Part shown: positions 22,678 to 31,009 of the stretch, in pieces | Layout: each line of letters begins with the position of its first letter | Numbering within the stretch: position 1 is the stretch's first letter | Source of the DNA: Acinetobacter sp. NIPH 298 | GTDB taxonomy: Bacteria > Pseudomonadota > Gammaproteobacteria > Pseudomonadales > Moraxellaceae | DNA: 64,000 bases | Direction of reading: 5' to 3' | Assembly (NCBI RefSeq): GCF_000369505.1 | Contig: NZ_KB850054.1 | Location: 62,001-126,000 of the forward strand | Made by a program: the position numbers and the translations under genes | The notes under the pieces: generated by a model | The model's database searches: none | What the model was told of the DNA's origin: nothing | What the model saw: the letters and a program-made list of their open reading frames with translations, nothing else

Positions 22678-22717
22678 GGTTCGACCTACTTTTCTTTCGG
22701 GAAAAGTAGGCAAAACC
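22678..22717. repeat. Perfect hairpin repeat, CCTACTTTTC type
   Basis: CCTACTTTTC (22685-22694), TTTCGG, GAAAAGTAGG (22701-22710) is a perfect 10-bp stem with a 6-base loop. The pairing extends outward to 22678-22717 (GGTT/AACC) across three mismatches. This has the look of a dispersed REP-like element; copy number cannot be judged from one window. Confidence 0.75.
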
Positions 22718-22720
22718 ATT

Positions 22721-22808
22721 GTCATCTGCAAAACCTGTTCACTTCTTTCACTTATCTAATCTATTGCAAAAACAATATATTGTAGATAACCAACAGGTTG
22801 CAGATGAC
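22721..22808. repeat. 88-bp imperfect inverted repeat
   Basis: The left arm GTCATCTGCAAAACCTGTT (22721-22739) is matched by the right arm AACAGGTTGCAGATGAC (22792-22808), differing by a 2-base gap. Nested inside are TTATCTA (22752-22758) and TAGATAA (22783-22789), then TATTG/CAATA around a CAAAAA centre. No transposase frame is present. Confidence 0.75.
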
Positions 22809-22988
22809 GTTGTCGAGTATCTAATTTCAGAGAGTATTTTGATTCTGAACTTAGCTTAGTGTAGCGATTCTGGCAAAAAAAGCGATAAATCGAATAAAAA
22901 ACTTCACAGAAGCAAAACGAATTGCTCGTGTTTGTTTTATATTTAGCATATAAACTTACGAAAAATGCTTAGAGGAAAAGCAAAGGCA

Positions 22989-23609
22989 ATGAAAAAGTTA
23001 GTATTAGGTGTTTTAAGCACGGCTGTTATCTCATTTTCGATGAACGCAATGGCTGCAGATTTTGTAGCAGGCAAAGATTATACCGTGGTGGCAAATCCGG
23101 TTAAAACGACTGCACCTGCTGGTCAACTCGAAGTGCGCGAATTTTTTTGGTACGGTTGTGGACATTGTTTTAACCTTGAACCACACATGCAAACATGGCT
23201 AAAGAAAATTCCAAAAGATGTTTATTTCCTACGCACCCCAGCAGCCATGAATAAGGTATGGGAACAGGGTGCTCGTGGTTACTATGTGTCAGAAGCTCTA
23301 GGCGTGCGTAAGAAAACCCATATTCCACTTTTCCATGCCATTCATGACGGTGGTCAGCAAATTTTTGATCAAGCGTCTCAAGCAAAATTCTTTGCGCGTT
23401 ATGGTGTGCCTGAACAGAAGTTTAATAGCATGTTTAACTCGTTCCCGATTACTGCAAAAATCGCGGAGTCAAATAAATTGGCACAGCAATATCAGTTGAC
23501 TGGTGTTCCAGCGGTTGTGGTCAATGGTAAATATGTGGTGCAGGGTGAGGATGCTAAAGTCACTCAAGTGGTTGATTATTTATTAGAAAAAGAGCGTAAA
23601 GCTAAGTAA
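22989..23609 (+). CDS. dsbA: Thiol:disulfide interchange protein DsbA
   Basis: A 206-residue periplasmic thioredoxin-fold oxidase that introduces disulfides into exported proteins. The signal peptide spans roughly residues 1-22 (ending NAMAAD). The active site is FFWYGCGHCFNLEPH (CGHC, where E. coli has CPHC), and the cis-proline loop is TGVPAVVVNGKYVV. The ATG at 22989 gives a normal signal peptide; an ATG eight codons upstream is unlikely. Monocistronic, ending at a bidirectional terminator. Confidence 0.94.
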   Translation: MKKLVLGVLSTAVISFSMNAMAADFVAGKDYTVVANPVKTTAPAGQLEVREFFWYGCGHCFNLEPHMQTWLKKIPKDVYFLRTPAAMNKVWEQGARGYYVSEALGVRKKTHIPLFHAIHDGGQQIFDQASQAKFFARYGVPEQKFNSMFNSFPITAKIAESNKLAQQYQLTGVPAVVVNGKYVVQGEDAKVTQVVDYLLEKERKAK

Positions 23610-23627
23610 ATTACCAATGCTTTAGAC

Positions 23628-23657
23628 TAAAAAGGACTGTATCAACAGTCCTTTTTT
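23628..23657. terminator. Bidirectional terminator between dsbA and a TetR gene
   Basis: AAAAGGACTGT, ATCA, ACAGTCCTTTT with flanking A and T runs. It serves dsbA on the plus strand (19 bases past its stop) and the TetR gene on the minus strand (a few bases past its stop). Confidence 0.9.
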
Positions 23658-23661
23658 GCAT

Positions 23662-24297
23662 TTATTGTTGTTCTTGTTGGAACTCGGTTAAGTCAATTTT
23701 CACAGTTTGAGTGGGTAAAGACAAAGCTTGGTTGACATATAAATTAATCAGTTTTTCACGAGAACCAATTGAACGTTGGTAATAGCTCGAATTAAGTAAT
23801 AGTGCTGCGCCGTAAGTCAGTGACCAGATATAAGATAGATAATCACGAATCGACATATCATAATTGAGTGATTTTAAATATTTCTCAGTCATGTCTTTGA
23901 GTGAAACAATACGTTGCTGTCGAATCGCATACAGCTCATCAAAGAGATGCTTCAGCTTAGACTCCGTCATGGTCAAGTGTTCTTCTAGCTGATGCAGCAA
24001 AATAGTACGACTAGGCGCCATAAGGTGATGCAACATATAGCGCGGCGCATATTCTTTGATATCAGTATGGTATTGGTCTGAAATTTTTAAAATTTCTTTT
24101 TCATTTTGAATAATAAGTTCAAGCAATAATTCATTTTTACTTCTGAAGTGCTTGTATAAGGTTCCTTTGGCGATGTCCAATTCGGCAACCAGTTCATCGA
24201 GGGTCATTTCTTGGTTATTTTCTAATAATAACTTTTCAGCAACCTGTAAAATTTTTTCTTTACGAATTAAGAACTGAGTATGACGATCAGGATTCAT
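23662..24297 (-). CDS. TetR-family transcriptional regulator
   Basis: A 211-residue regulator. The helix-turn-helix lies in KILQVAEKLLL...MTLDELVAELDIAKGTLYKHF, followed by the usual RSKNELLLELI. The C-terminal ligand domain is not one I can tie to an effector. ATG 24297 (MNPDRH) has GAGGAG upstream at somewhat long spacing (12 bases); earlier in-frame starts are weaker. It lies 106 bases downstream of the desaturase repressor gene on the same strand and may be co-transcribed with it. Target unknown. Confidence 0.85.
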   Translation of the reverse strand: MNPDRHTQFLIRKEKILQVAEKLLLENNQEMTLDELVAELDIAKGTLYKHFRSKNELLLELIIQNEKEILKISDQYHTDIKEYAPRYMLHHLMAPSRTILLHQLEEHLTMTESKLKHLFDELYAIRQQRIVSLKDMTEKYLKSLNYDMSIRDYLSYIWSLTYGAALLLNSSYYQRSIGSREKLINLYVNQALSLPTQTVKIDLTEFQQEQQ

Positions 24298-24403
24298 GAT
24301 GCTTATAAGCTCCTCATAGTGTTCTAAACGGCATCGCATTATTGTCTAATGCATACTAACGCTAAGCAATGCTTTTATATATCAAACCGAGTCTTCGATA
24401 TGG

Positions 24404-25054
24404 TCAAGCGTTTTGTGGTTCCCAGTTGGAGATACCACGAAATAACAAACTCACTTGAGTGGTGGCATTGTCAATAAACAGATTTTGTTGTTCTAATAAA
24501 TCATCAATCGTAACTTGTTTGGGTAGATTGATCCATGTCATCGCCCATGTAAACGACATGTTGATCAAGATGGTTGATAAGACTTGCAGATACTTTTCTT
24601 CTTTAATGTGCTTAAAGGTGTCAAGTTTATATAAATCAACTGCCAAATCTTCAATCAAAAATTCAATTTCACGTGCAATAGCAATGCGTACCGTTTCAGA
24701 GCCACCCCAACGTTCCGCAATCATAAACTGCCATTGTTGCGGGCTATGATTCACCGCTTGTACAAAAAGTTCGATGCTGGTACGTGTTTTGGCTGCGCCG
24801 CTGTGTTTTAGATAGCTTTGACCCAATTGGTGAATCAAGCTCTTAAGATGTAATGACACCTGATCAACCAATTCTTGACCCAGTGCCTCCATATCTTGGA
24901 AATGACGATAAAAAGCGGTTGGTACTAAACCAACTTCGCGAGCAACTTCACGCAAACTAATACTACTAAATGAGCGCCCAGACGTGCTGAGATGGAGCGC
25001 TGCATCCAGTAGAGCCTGACGACTCTGTTGTTTTCGTTCATCTCTAATCGACAT
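24404..25054 (-). CDS. TetR-family fatty acid desaturase repressor, DesT/FabR-like
   Basis: A 216-residue regulator with the hallmark N-terminus of the FabR/DesT group: LLDAALHLSTSGRSFSSISL, REVAREVGLVPTAFYRHFQD and MEALGQELVDQV. In P. aeruginosa DesT senses the unsaturated:saturated acyl-CoA ratio and represses desCB; here the gene is divergent from a ferredoxin reductase/desaturase pair, the same arrangement. The 313 bases between them hold four 18-bp boxes of the family's operator type, which supports the assignment strongly. Confidence 0.88.
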   Translation of the reverse strand: MSIRDERKQQSRQALLDAALHLSTSGRSFSSISLREVAREVGLVPTAFYRHFQDMEALGQELVDQVSLHLKSLIHQLGQSYLKHSGAAKTRTSIELFVQAVNHSPQQWQFMIAERWGGSETVRIAIAREIEFLIEDLAVDLYKLDTFKHIKEEKYLQVLSTILINMSFTWAMTWINLPKQVTIDDLLEQQNLFIDNATTQVSLLFRGISNWEPQNA

Positions 25055-25258
25055 GAATAAGATCCATAAAATTTATACTATAGAGTCTAGCAAAAAAAAT
25101 AGGTTTTTTTTAGTCTTAATCGGTTGCTAAATCAGATAGATTCTTCGGCTTTTAAAATGAATGGCTTTGTTTTAACGGCTAAATGTGCTCCATGCCTTAC
25201 TTATTTCTTCATTCTTTTTAATTATTTAAAAAAAAGTAGAAAAAATAATCAAAAAATT

Positions 25259-25276
25259 AGTGAACAAGTGTTGACT
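25259..25276. promoter_or_regulatory. DesT/FabR-type operator box 1
   Basis: AGTGAACAAGTGTTGACT: 8-base arms AGTGAACA/TGTTGACT match at 7 of 8 positions around a 2-base centre. Its right end is also the -35 hexamer TTGACT of the predicted desaturase promoter. Confidence 0.72.
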
Positions 25277-25299
25277 CAGTGAACACAAATAAATATAGT
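25271..25299 (+). promoter_or_regulatory. Sigma-70 promoter of the reductase-desaturase operon
   Basis: TTGACT (25271-25276), 17 bases, TATAGT (25294-25299). Box 1 covers the -35 and box 3 begins inside the -10, a classical repressor layout. Transcription should begin near 25306, leaving a leader of about 60 bases before the reductase gene. Confidence 0.72.
25278..25295. promoter_or_regulatory. DesT/FabR-type operator box 2 (half-site)
   Basis: AGTGAACACAAATAAATA: a perfect left half-site, AGTGAACA, with a degenerate right half. It starts exactly 19 bases after box 1 and fills the promoter spacer. Confidence 0.5.
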
Positions 25300-25314
25300 G
25301 TACACATGTTCACT
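25297..25314. promoter_or_regulatory. DesT/FabR-type operator box 3 (best palindrome)
   Basis: AGTGTACACATGTTCACT: arms AGTGTACA/TGTTCACT match at 7 of 8 positions, very close to published FabR/DesT operators. It overlaps the -10 and the expected start site. Confidence 0.78.
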
Positions 25315-25315
25315 A

Positions 25316-25333
25316 TACGAACAGTTGTTCACT
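25316..25333. promoter_or_regulatory. DesT/FabR-type operator box 4
   Basis: TACGAACAGTTGTTCACT: a perfect right half-site TGTTCACT with a left arm matching at 5 of 8 positions, again starting 19 bases after the previous box. Confidence 0.55.
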
Positions 25334-25367
25334 CAATATAAATAGCCAGATACAAAACGAGGAACTT

Positions 25368-26408
25368 ATGAGCGCACAGTTAAGCTATCAGCCACATTGG
25401 GTTAGAGAAGATTTCGTTGATTTTATCCTTGCAAAAGTTAACCCGATGTGGACTTTGCGCCGCATTATGGCAAAAATCGAAGCGATTGAGCCTATTGCAG
25501 ATGAAATGATCAAGGTCACTTTAAGCAGTAACAATAAATTTACAACCTATCAGCCTGGTCAATTTGTGATGGTGACGGTTCGTATTGATGGTGTGCAGCA
25601 TCAACGAGCGTATAGCTTGGTGAGTTCACCAAGTCACGACAAATTGGTGTTAGGTATCAAAAAACAAGGTTGTGTATCTAACTATTTAGCTAACAGCGCA
25701 CGTGCTGGTGATGTGATTGAAATTACTCAGGCGATGGGCGAATTTACGCTAAAAGACTTTGATACAGAAGAAGGTAAACAACCGATTCTTTTGGTATCTG
25801 CGGGTAGTGGTATTACGCCGATTATTCCGATTGCGAAACAGGCATTAGCACGTTCAAATCAACCTGTGACATTGATTTATTACTCACGTGATCCAGCGTT
25901 CCGTACTGAATTGGAAACACTGGCAGCAGAATATGCGCACTTTAACCTACACATTATTGTCGATAGTCCTGAACAACCTGCTTATTTTGATGAAGAAACG
26001 TTGGACCGTTTGTGTGCCGATGCTGTTCAACGTCAAACCTATGTGTGTGCTGCTCCAGGTTTGATGAAAGCGACACGTCAAATTTGGACGAAACGTGGTT
26101 GGTTAGACCGTTTAACGCAAGAAAGCTTTTTGCCAGTGACGATGGATGTGGATGCTCAAATCCAACCAGTCAATTTCCGTCGCAGTATGCAAGAGTTTGA
26201 AGGCCGTGGCAACCTGTTGGCCAGTGCTGAAGCTGCGGGTTTGAAACCATCTTTTGGTTGCCGTATGGGGATTTGTAATACCTGTGTTTGTACCAAGATC
26301 AGTGGTGCAGTGAAAAATCAACTTACAGGTGAAATCGATAACCAAAACAATGTGCAAATCAAGTTGTGTGTGAGTGAAGCAGTGAGTCCCGTTGAGATTG
26401 ACCTTTAA
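25368..26408 (+). CDS. Ferredoxin reductase partner of the acyl desaturase (DesC-like)
   Basis: A 346-residue flavin/iron-sulfur electron-transfer protein. The FAD-binding part shows HQRAYSLVSSP (RxYS), the NAD(P)H part LLVSAGSGITPIIPI, and the C-terminal plant-type 2Fe-2S domain SFGCRMGICNTCVC...LCVSEAVSP, with cysteines spaced C-x4-C-x2-C plus a distal C. It would pass electrons from NAD(P)H to the desaturase encoded 29 bases downstream. The divergent DesT-like repressor and operator boxes imply control by membrane lipid saturation. Confidence 0.92.
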   Translation: MSAQLSYQPHWVREDFVDFILAKVNPMWTLRRIMAKIEAIEPIADEMIKVTLSSNNKFTTYQPGQFVMVTVRIDGVQHQRAYSLVSSPSHDKLVLGIKKQGCVSNYLANSARAGDVIEITQAMGEFTLKDFDTEEGKQPILLVSAGSGITPIIPIAKQALARSNQPVTLIYYSRDPAFRTELETLAAEYAHFNLHIIVDSPEQPAYFDEETLDRLCADAVQRQTYVCAAPGLMKATRQIWTKRGWLDRLTQESFLPVTMDVDAQIQPVNFRRSMQEFEGRGNLLASAEAAGLKPSFGCRMGICNTCVCTKISGAVKNQLTGEIDNQNNVQIKLCVSEAVSPVEIDL

Positions 26409-26437
26409 TTCATATTGACCAGATAGAGTATAATATT

Positions 26438-27628
26438 ATGAACATGATGACAGTAAATCCGACTAAAACGATTCCTCCAATCAAATTTGGCGGTAACATA
26501 AGCCGTGCATTAACACCAGAAGAAGTACAAGAGTTTGGCCGTAAGATTGATGCCATCCGTACTGAAACCATGGCTAAAATTGGCAAAGAAGATTCTGATT
26601 ATATCTATAAAGTACGTAACTTTGTACGCTACACCGAAATTGCATCACGTGGCATGTTGATGTTCGGTGGCTGGATTCCACCAGTTTGGTTGCTTGGCAC
26701 AGCGATGTTGGGTGTGTCTAAGATCGTCGAAAACATGGAATTGGGTCATAACGTGATGCACGGTCAGTTTGATTGGTTAAACGATCCATCGCTTAACGGT
26801 GCAACTTATGACTGGGATACGGTGTGTACGGGTGAAGACTGGAAATATACCCATAACTATAAGCACCATACCTATACCAATGTGTATGGCATGGATCATG
26901 ACATTAGCGGCTATGGTGTGATGCGCATGAGCCGTGAGCAAGAGTGGGAACCACGCTTTTTGTTCAACGTGCCGATAGGTTTTGTATTGTCAACGGGTTT
27001 TGAATGGCTACTGGCTTTGCAACGCTTAGAGATGGAAAAAGTGTTGTTTGATGGCACCAAAACCTGGAAAGAAGTATATGTAGAATCTAAAAATCTACGT
27101 AAAAAAATGCTACGTCAGTTTGGTAAAGATTATGTGTTGTTCCCAGTGATTGCTGGTCCAATGTTCTTGCCCGTATTGGCGGGTAACTTTGTTGCCAACT
27201 TGATCCGTAACTACTGGGCATCGACCGTGATTTATTGTGGTCATTTCACAGAAGACTCTGAAATTATCACTGACAACATTGATAATGAAACCAAAGCAGA
27301 ATGGTACTTGCGTCAGATACGTGGTTCAGCAAACTTTACTGGCGGTAAAATCATGCATTTCTTGAGCGGTAACTTGAGCCATCAAATCGAACATCATTTG
27401 TTCCCTGATGTACCTGCCAACCGTTATATCGAGATGGCACCTAAGGTACGTGAAGTCTGTGCAGAGTATGGTCAACAATACAATACCGCTCCCTTTGGAT
27501 CTCAGATCGTGAGTGTGTATAAACGTCTGGCGGTTCACTCTTTGCCTGACAATATGGTAGATCGTTTGGTGGCGACTAAGCGTACCTTTACTGAAGCAGT
27601 GAAAGGTATATTTGGCAAAGCTGCTTAA
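26438..27628 (+). CDS. Membrane fatty acid (acyl-CoA) desaturase, DesB-like
   Basis: A 396-residue di-iron membrane desaturase. Three histidine boxes are visible: GHNVMHG near residue 105, HNYKHHTYTN near residue 140 and SHQIEHHLFP near residue 315, with hydrophobic segments between them. Related P. aeruginosa DesB introduces a delta-9 double bond into acyl-CoA. It forms a two-gene operon with the upstream ferredoxin reductase. Confidence 0.93.
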   Translation: MNMMTVNPTKTIPPIKFGGNISRALTPEEVQEFGRKIDAIRTETMAKIGKEDSDYIYKVRNFVRYTEIASRGMLMFGGWIPPVWLLGTAMLGVSKIVENMELGHNVMHGQFDWLNDPSLNGATYDWDTVCTGEDWKYTHNYKHHTYTNVYGMDHDISGYGVMRMSREQEWEPRFLFNVPIGFVLSTGFEWLLALQRLEMEKVLFDGTKTWKEVYVESKNLRKKMLRQFGKDYVLFPVIAGPMFLPVLAGNFVANLIRNYWASTVIYCGHFTEDSEIITDNIDNETKAEWYLRQIRGSANFTGGKIMHFLSGNLSHQIEHHLFPDVPANRYIEMAPKVREVCAEYGQQYNTAPFGSQIVSVYKRLAVHSLPDNMVDRLVATKRTFTEAVKGIFGKAA

Positions 27629-27752
27629 TCAAGATAGAGCATCGTTTGAGCCATAAAGCGGTGCTCGTCACCAATAAGTAAAAGGGAAAGTGCGTGTAAT
27701 TGAGATATACTATGGGGCAATTATATTTGTGCCATCGTTTTAAGGAATCGTT

Positions 27753-28469
27753 ATGCGTATTGACCAAAGAGCATTAGACCAATTACGTGAGGTAAAAATT
27801 ACCCGTAATTATACCCGTTACGCAGAAGGTTCAGTTCTGGTTGAGTTTGGTCATACCAAAGTATTGTGTACTGCAAGTATCGACAATTCGGTTCCACGCT
27901 TTTTAAAAGGGAAAGGACAGGGTTGGGTCACGGCTGAATACGGCATGTTACCGCGTTCAACCCATACCCGTAGTGATCGTGAAGCAGCGCGTGGTAAGCA
28001 GTCAGGTCGGACACAGGAAATTCAACGTCTGATTGGTCGTAGCCTCAGAGCGATGGTTGACCTGAAAAAACTTGGTGAAAATACCATTAACATCGACTGC
28101 GATGTGATCCAAGCGGATGGTGGTACGCGTACCGCAGCGATTACAGGAGCAGCCGTTGCATTGGTTGATGCCATGAATGTGTTGTTAAGTAATAAAAAGA
28201 TTAAACATGACCCGTTAAAAGGTTTAGTGGCAGCCATCTCGGTGGGGATGTATCAAGACGAAGTTCACCTCGACTTGTGCTACGAAGAAGATTCAAATTG
28301 CCAAACTGATTTAAATGTGGTGATGACACAGGCGGGCGAATTTATTGAGATTCAAGGAACGGCAGAAGATAAACCGTTCACTCGCCAACAGTGTAATGCC
28401 ATGTTAGAGATTGCTGAAAAAGGAATTGCGGAATTGATTCTGAAGCAACAGCAAGCACTCGGTTGGTAA
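27753..28469 (+). CDS. rph: Ribonuclease PH
   Basis: A 238-residue phosphorolytic 3'-to-5' exoribonuclease that trims tRNA 3' ends. Conserved blocks include [32 protein letters not shown] (arginine-rich phosphate/RNA site), [18 protein letters not shown] and [11 protein letters not shown]. The start has AAGGA eight bases upstream. Monocistronic, with a strong terminator 19 bases past the stop. Confidence 0.97.
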   Translation: MRIDQRALDQLREVKITRNYTRYAEGSVLVEFGHTKVLCTASIDNSVPRFLKGKGQGWVTAEYGMLPRSTHTRSDREAARGKQSGRTQEIQRLIGRSLRAMVDLKKLGENTINIDCDVIQADGGTRTAAITGAAVALVDAMNVLLSNKKIKHDPLKGLVAAISVGMYQDEVHLDLCYEEDSNCQTDLNVVMTQAGEFIEIQGTAEDKPFTRQQCNAMLEIAEKGIAELILKQQQALGW

Positions 28470-28487
28470 GCTCCAGTTGATAGTGCG

Positions 28488-28520
28488 GGCGGTCTGGAAA
28501 TTTTAGACCGCCTTTTTTTT
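28488..28520 (+). terminator. Rho-independent terminator of rph
   Basis: GGCGGTCT and AGACCGCC form an 8-bp GC-rich stem followed by eight T residues. Confidence 0.93.
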
Positions 28521-28531
28521 GTCTATTTTTT

Positions 28532-28571
28532 CTGTCATTGAATTGCTATCAAACAATCATCGAATTGTCAT
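28532..28571 (+). promoter_or_regulatory. Two tandem Pho boxes upstream of the lipoprotein-phospholipase unit
   Basis: Four 7-base half-sites, CTGTCAT (28532), TTGCTAT (28543), CAATCAT (28554) and TTGTCAT (28565), start exactly 11 bases apart, the spacing of PhoB direct-repeat sites. The last is about 46 bases before the small lipoprotein start. TATTGT/TATTGA near 28575-28585 could be the -10. Phosphate-starvation control of a phosphocholine phospholipase makes biological sense. Confidence 0.68.
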
Positions 28572-28617
28572 TTATATTGTATTGACTATCTGCACAAATA
28601 TTTTAACGGATAGTAAA

Positions 28618-28752
28618 ATGCGAAATACCTTCTTAGCTTTACTCACCAGTAGTATTTTCTTATTAAGTGCTTGTAATGAAAATGATAACAACAATACCAC
28701 GCCAACGCCAAAACCGCCGACTTCAGACTGTACTATTCACTGTGCACCCTAA
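28618..28752 (+). CDS. Small lipoprotein preceding phospholipase C
   Basis: A 44-residue prolipoprotein: MRNTF, a hydrophobic core and the lipobox LLSAC (cysteine near residue 18), leaving a mature peptide of about 27 residues rich in Asn, Thr and Pro with two further cysteines near the end (DCTIHCAP). AACGGA upstream serves as the ribosome site. It lies 24 bases before the phospholipase gene and downstream of the Pho boxes, so the two are probably one transcript. Function unknown. Confidence 0.75.
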   Translation: MRNTFLALLTSSIFLLSACNENDNNNTTPTPKPPTSDCTIHCAP

Positions 28753-28776
28753 ATAATAACAATAAGGAAATAATCA

Positions 28777-30957
28777 ATGAACCGTCGTGACTTTTTATTA
28801 AATTCGACCAAAGCACTGTTTGGTACCGCTGCACTTACCAGTTTTCCAATGAGTATTCAAAAAGCCCTCGCGATTGATGCCAAGGTCGAGACAGGAACCA
28901 TTAAAGACGTTAAACATGTGGTGATCTTGACCCAAGAAAATCGTTCTTTTGACAATTACTTTGGGACGTTAAAAGGGGTACGTGGCTTTGGTGATCGTTT
29001 TACCATTCCTTTAAGCCAAGGTCGTACAGTGTGGGAACAATATGATGCCAATAAAAATAAATTTTATCCCTATCATTTGGATAGTAGCCGTGGCAATGCA
29101 CAGCGGGTGAGTGGTACACCACATTCATGGACAGATGGTCAATATGCTTGGGATCATGGACGGATGGGCAATTGGGTGCAATATAAGCAGCCACAGTCAA
29201 TGGGCTATTACAAGCAACAAGAGGTTGAATTCCAATTCGCATTAGCTAATGCTTTTACCCTGTGTGATGCATATCACTGTGCCATGCATACAGGAACCAA
29301 CTCAAACCGTATGTTTATCTGGACAGGAACCAATGGCCCAACAGGTGCCAACGTTGCCAGTGTGGTCAATGATTTAGATTCAATCGGGCCATCCACCGTT
29401 GGCTATGACTGGATCACCTATCCTGAACGCTTACAACAGGCGGGTGTAACGTGGAAGGTCTATCAAAACATGCCTGATAATTTTACCGACAATCCCTTGG
29501 CTGGTTTTAAACAATACCGTCGTGCCAATGTGTTATCAGGTAAACCAGTGAACAATATTACCATTTGCCCAGCCTATGATCCGGCTATTGATTCCACTCA
29601 GCCTTTGTATAAAGGGATCGCCAATACCATGCCAGATGGTGGTTTTTTGGGTTCATTTAAACAAGATATTGCCAATGGGCAGTTACCCCAAGTAAGTTGG
29701 TTAATTGCACCGGCAACCTATAGCGAACATCCTGGACCGTCTAGCCCAGTTCAAGGAGCGTGGTATATCCAAGAAACGTTAAATGCGTTAACCGAGCATC
29801 CAGAAGTATGGAGTCAGACGGTTTTCTTAATCAATTTTGATGAAAATGATGGTTTCTTTGATCATATACCTTCACCAAGTGCACCTTCGATGGATGCTTC
29901 AGGTGCAGTACATGGCAAATCCACCTTAAGCGATGATCAGATGTCATATGAATATGCCACGCATGCTAAAGCTTCAGCAGGACAGCCAAACTTTACTGAT
30001 CCAAAAGTAAGTAATGGCGTGGGTGTATACGGCCCAGGTGTTCGAGTACCGATGTACATTATTTCCCCATGGAGTCGTGGTGGCTGGGTCAACTCACAAG
30101 TATTTGACCACTCTTCGGTGATTCGTTTCTTGGAACAATGTTTTGATGTAGAAGAACCTAATATTAGTCCGTATCGTCGTGCGGTTTGTGGTGATTTAAG
30201 CTCGGCTTTTAACTTTAAAACACCAAATCTTCTCCCTTTACCTGATTTATCTGGTAAGAAAACAAAAGCAGAAGCTGATGCGATTCGTAAAGCACAAGAA
30301 GGCTTGGCACAGGTCAGTCGTCCTTTAAGCCAAACTTATCCTGTTCAAGACATGGGAATACGACCATCACGTGCATTGCCGTATATTTTGCATAGCAGTG
30401 CCAAAGTCGATGTGTTCACGAAAACTGTTAAATTAATATTCTCCAATACAGGAGCACAAGCCGCAGTATTCCATGTTTATGACAAATTGAATTTAGACGC
30501 GATCCCACGCCGTTACATGGTGGAAGCAGGGAAGCAACTTGATGATGTCTGGCAGACCAAAGATCATCAATATGACCTATGGGTGTTGGGACCGAATGGT
30601 TTCCATCGCAGTTTTGCTGGGGACTTGGTACAAGCCACGCAGTTAGAAGCACTTCCAGAAATTCGCGTGTGTATGGAGGAGTGCGATTCCAAGCTTTTCT
30701 TGAAAGTGCGAAATGATGCAGCACAAACAGCGCAGTTGGTTGTAACAGCCAATGCTTATTTACCCAATAAAACATGGCAAATCGAAACTGCGGCGAATGA
30801 AAAGGAACTCAGTTGGGATATGTCTGAGTTTGGTGGATGGTATGATTTCACCGTCAGCATTCAAAACGAACCAAGTTATCGCCGTCGTTTTGCTGGGCGC
30901 ATTGAAACCAATGAAGATTCTATTTCTGACCCATATATGGGCTTTATTGAATCATAA
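28777..30957 (+). CDS. plc: Phosphocholine-specific phospholipase C, Tat-exported
   Basis: A 726-residue enzyme of the PlcH/PlcN acid-phosphatase-superfamily type that hydrolyses phosphatidylcholine or sphingomyelin. A twin-arginine signal (MNRRDFLLNSTKALFG) marks export by Tat after folding. The catalytic domain begins VVILTQENRSFDNYFGTLKG (metal/nucleophile region) and includes FLINFDENDGFFDHIPSP and VPMYIISPWSRGGWV. The C-terminus carries two repeats of the bacterial PLC C-terminal domain (about residues 520-720). The Pho boxes upstream predict induction by phosphate starvation. Confidence 0.94.
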   Translation: MNRRDFLLNSTKALFGTAALTSFPMSIQKALAIDAKVETGTIKDVKHVVILTQENRSFDNYFGTLKGVRGFGDRFTIPLSQGRTVWEQYDANKNKFYPYHLDSSRGNAQRVSGTPHSWTDGQYAWDHGRMGNWVQYKQPQSMGYYKQQEVEFQFALANAFTLCDAYHCAMHTGTNSNRMFIWTGTNGPTGANVASVVNDLDSIGPSTVGYDWITYPERLQQAGVTWKVYQNMPDNFTDNPLAGFKQYRRANVLSGKPVNNITICPAYDPAIDSTQPLYKGIANTMPDGGFLGSFKQDIANGQLPQVSWLIAPATYSEHPGPSSPVQGAWYIQETLNALTEHPEVWSQTVFLINFDENDGFFDHIPSPSAPSMDASGAVHGKSTLSDDQMSYEYATHAKASAGQPNFTDPKVSNGVGVYGPGVRVPMYIISPWSRGGWVNSQVFDHSSVIRFLEQCFDVEEPNISPYRRAVCGDLSSAFNFKTPNLLPLPDLSGKKTKAEADAIRKAQEGLAQVSRPLSQTYPVQDMGIRPSRALPYILHSSAKVDVFTKTVKLIFSNTGAQAAVFHVYDKLNLDAIPRRYMVEAGKQLDDVWQTKDHQYDLWVLGPNGFHRSFAGDLVQATQLEALPEIRVCMEECDSKLFLKVRNDAAQTAQLVVTANAYLPNKTWQIETAANEKELSWDMSEFGGWYDFTVSIQNEPSYRRRFAGRIETNEDSISDPYMGFIES

Positions 30958-30978
30958 GGGCTTTATATTTGTTTGAAA

Positions 30979-31009
30979 TAAGCAGTCTAAGCGGATGCTA
31001 GGCTGCTTA
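30979..31009 (+). terminator. Hairpin downstream of phospholipase C
   Basis: TAAGCAGTCTA and TAGGCTGCTTA pair over 11 positions with one G-U around a 9-base loop. No U tract follows, so termination efficiency is doubtful. Confidence 0.5.

Larger units (their letters stand above)
22568..22988. other. Long divergent intergenic region with palindromic repeats
   Basis: About 420 bases between the divergent ubiG and dsbA genes. It carries a perfect hairpin at 22685-22710 inside a longer imperfect palindrome, and a large inverted repeat at 22721-22808 (see separate entries). No convincing reading frame is present. The promoters of both genes must lie at its outer ends. Confidence 0.7.

Noticed and set aside
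22721..22808. Large inverted repeat considered as a complete MITE or insertion-sequence remnant
   Set aside because: I could not identify a target-site duplication, and there is no transposase frame; kept only as an unexplained palindrome.
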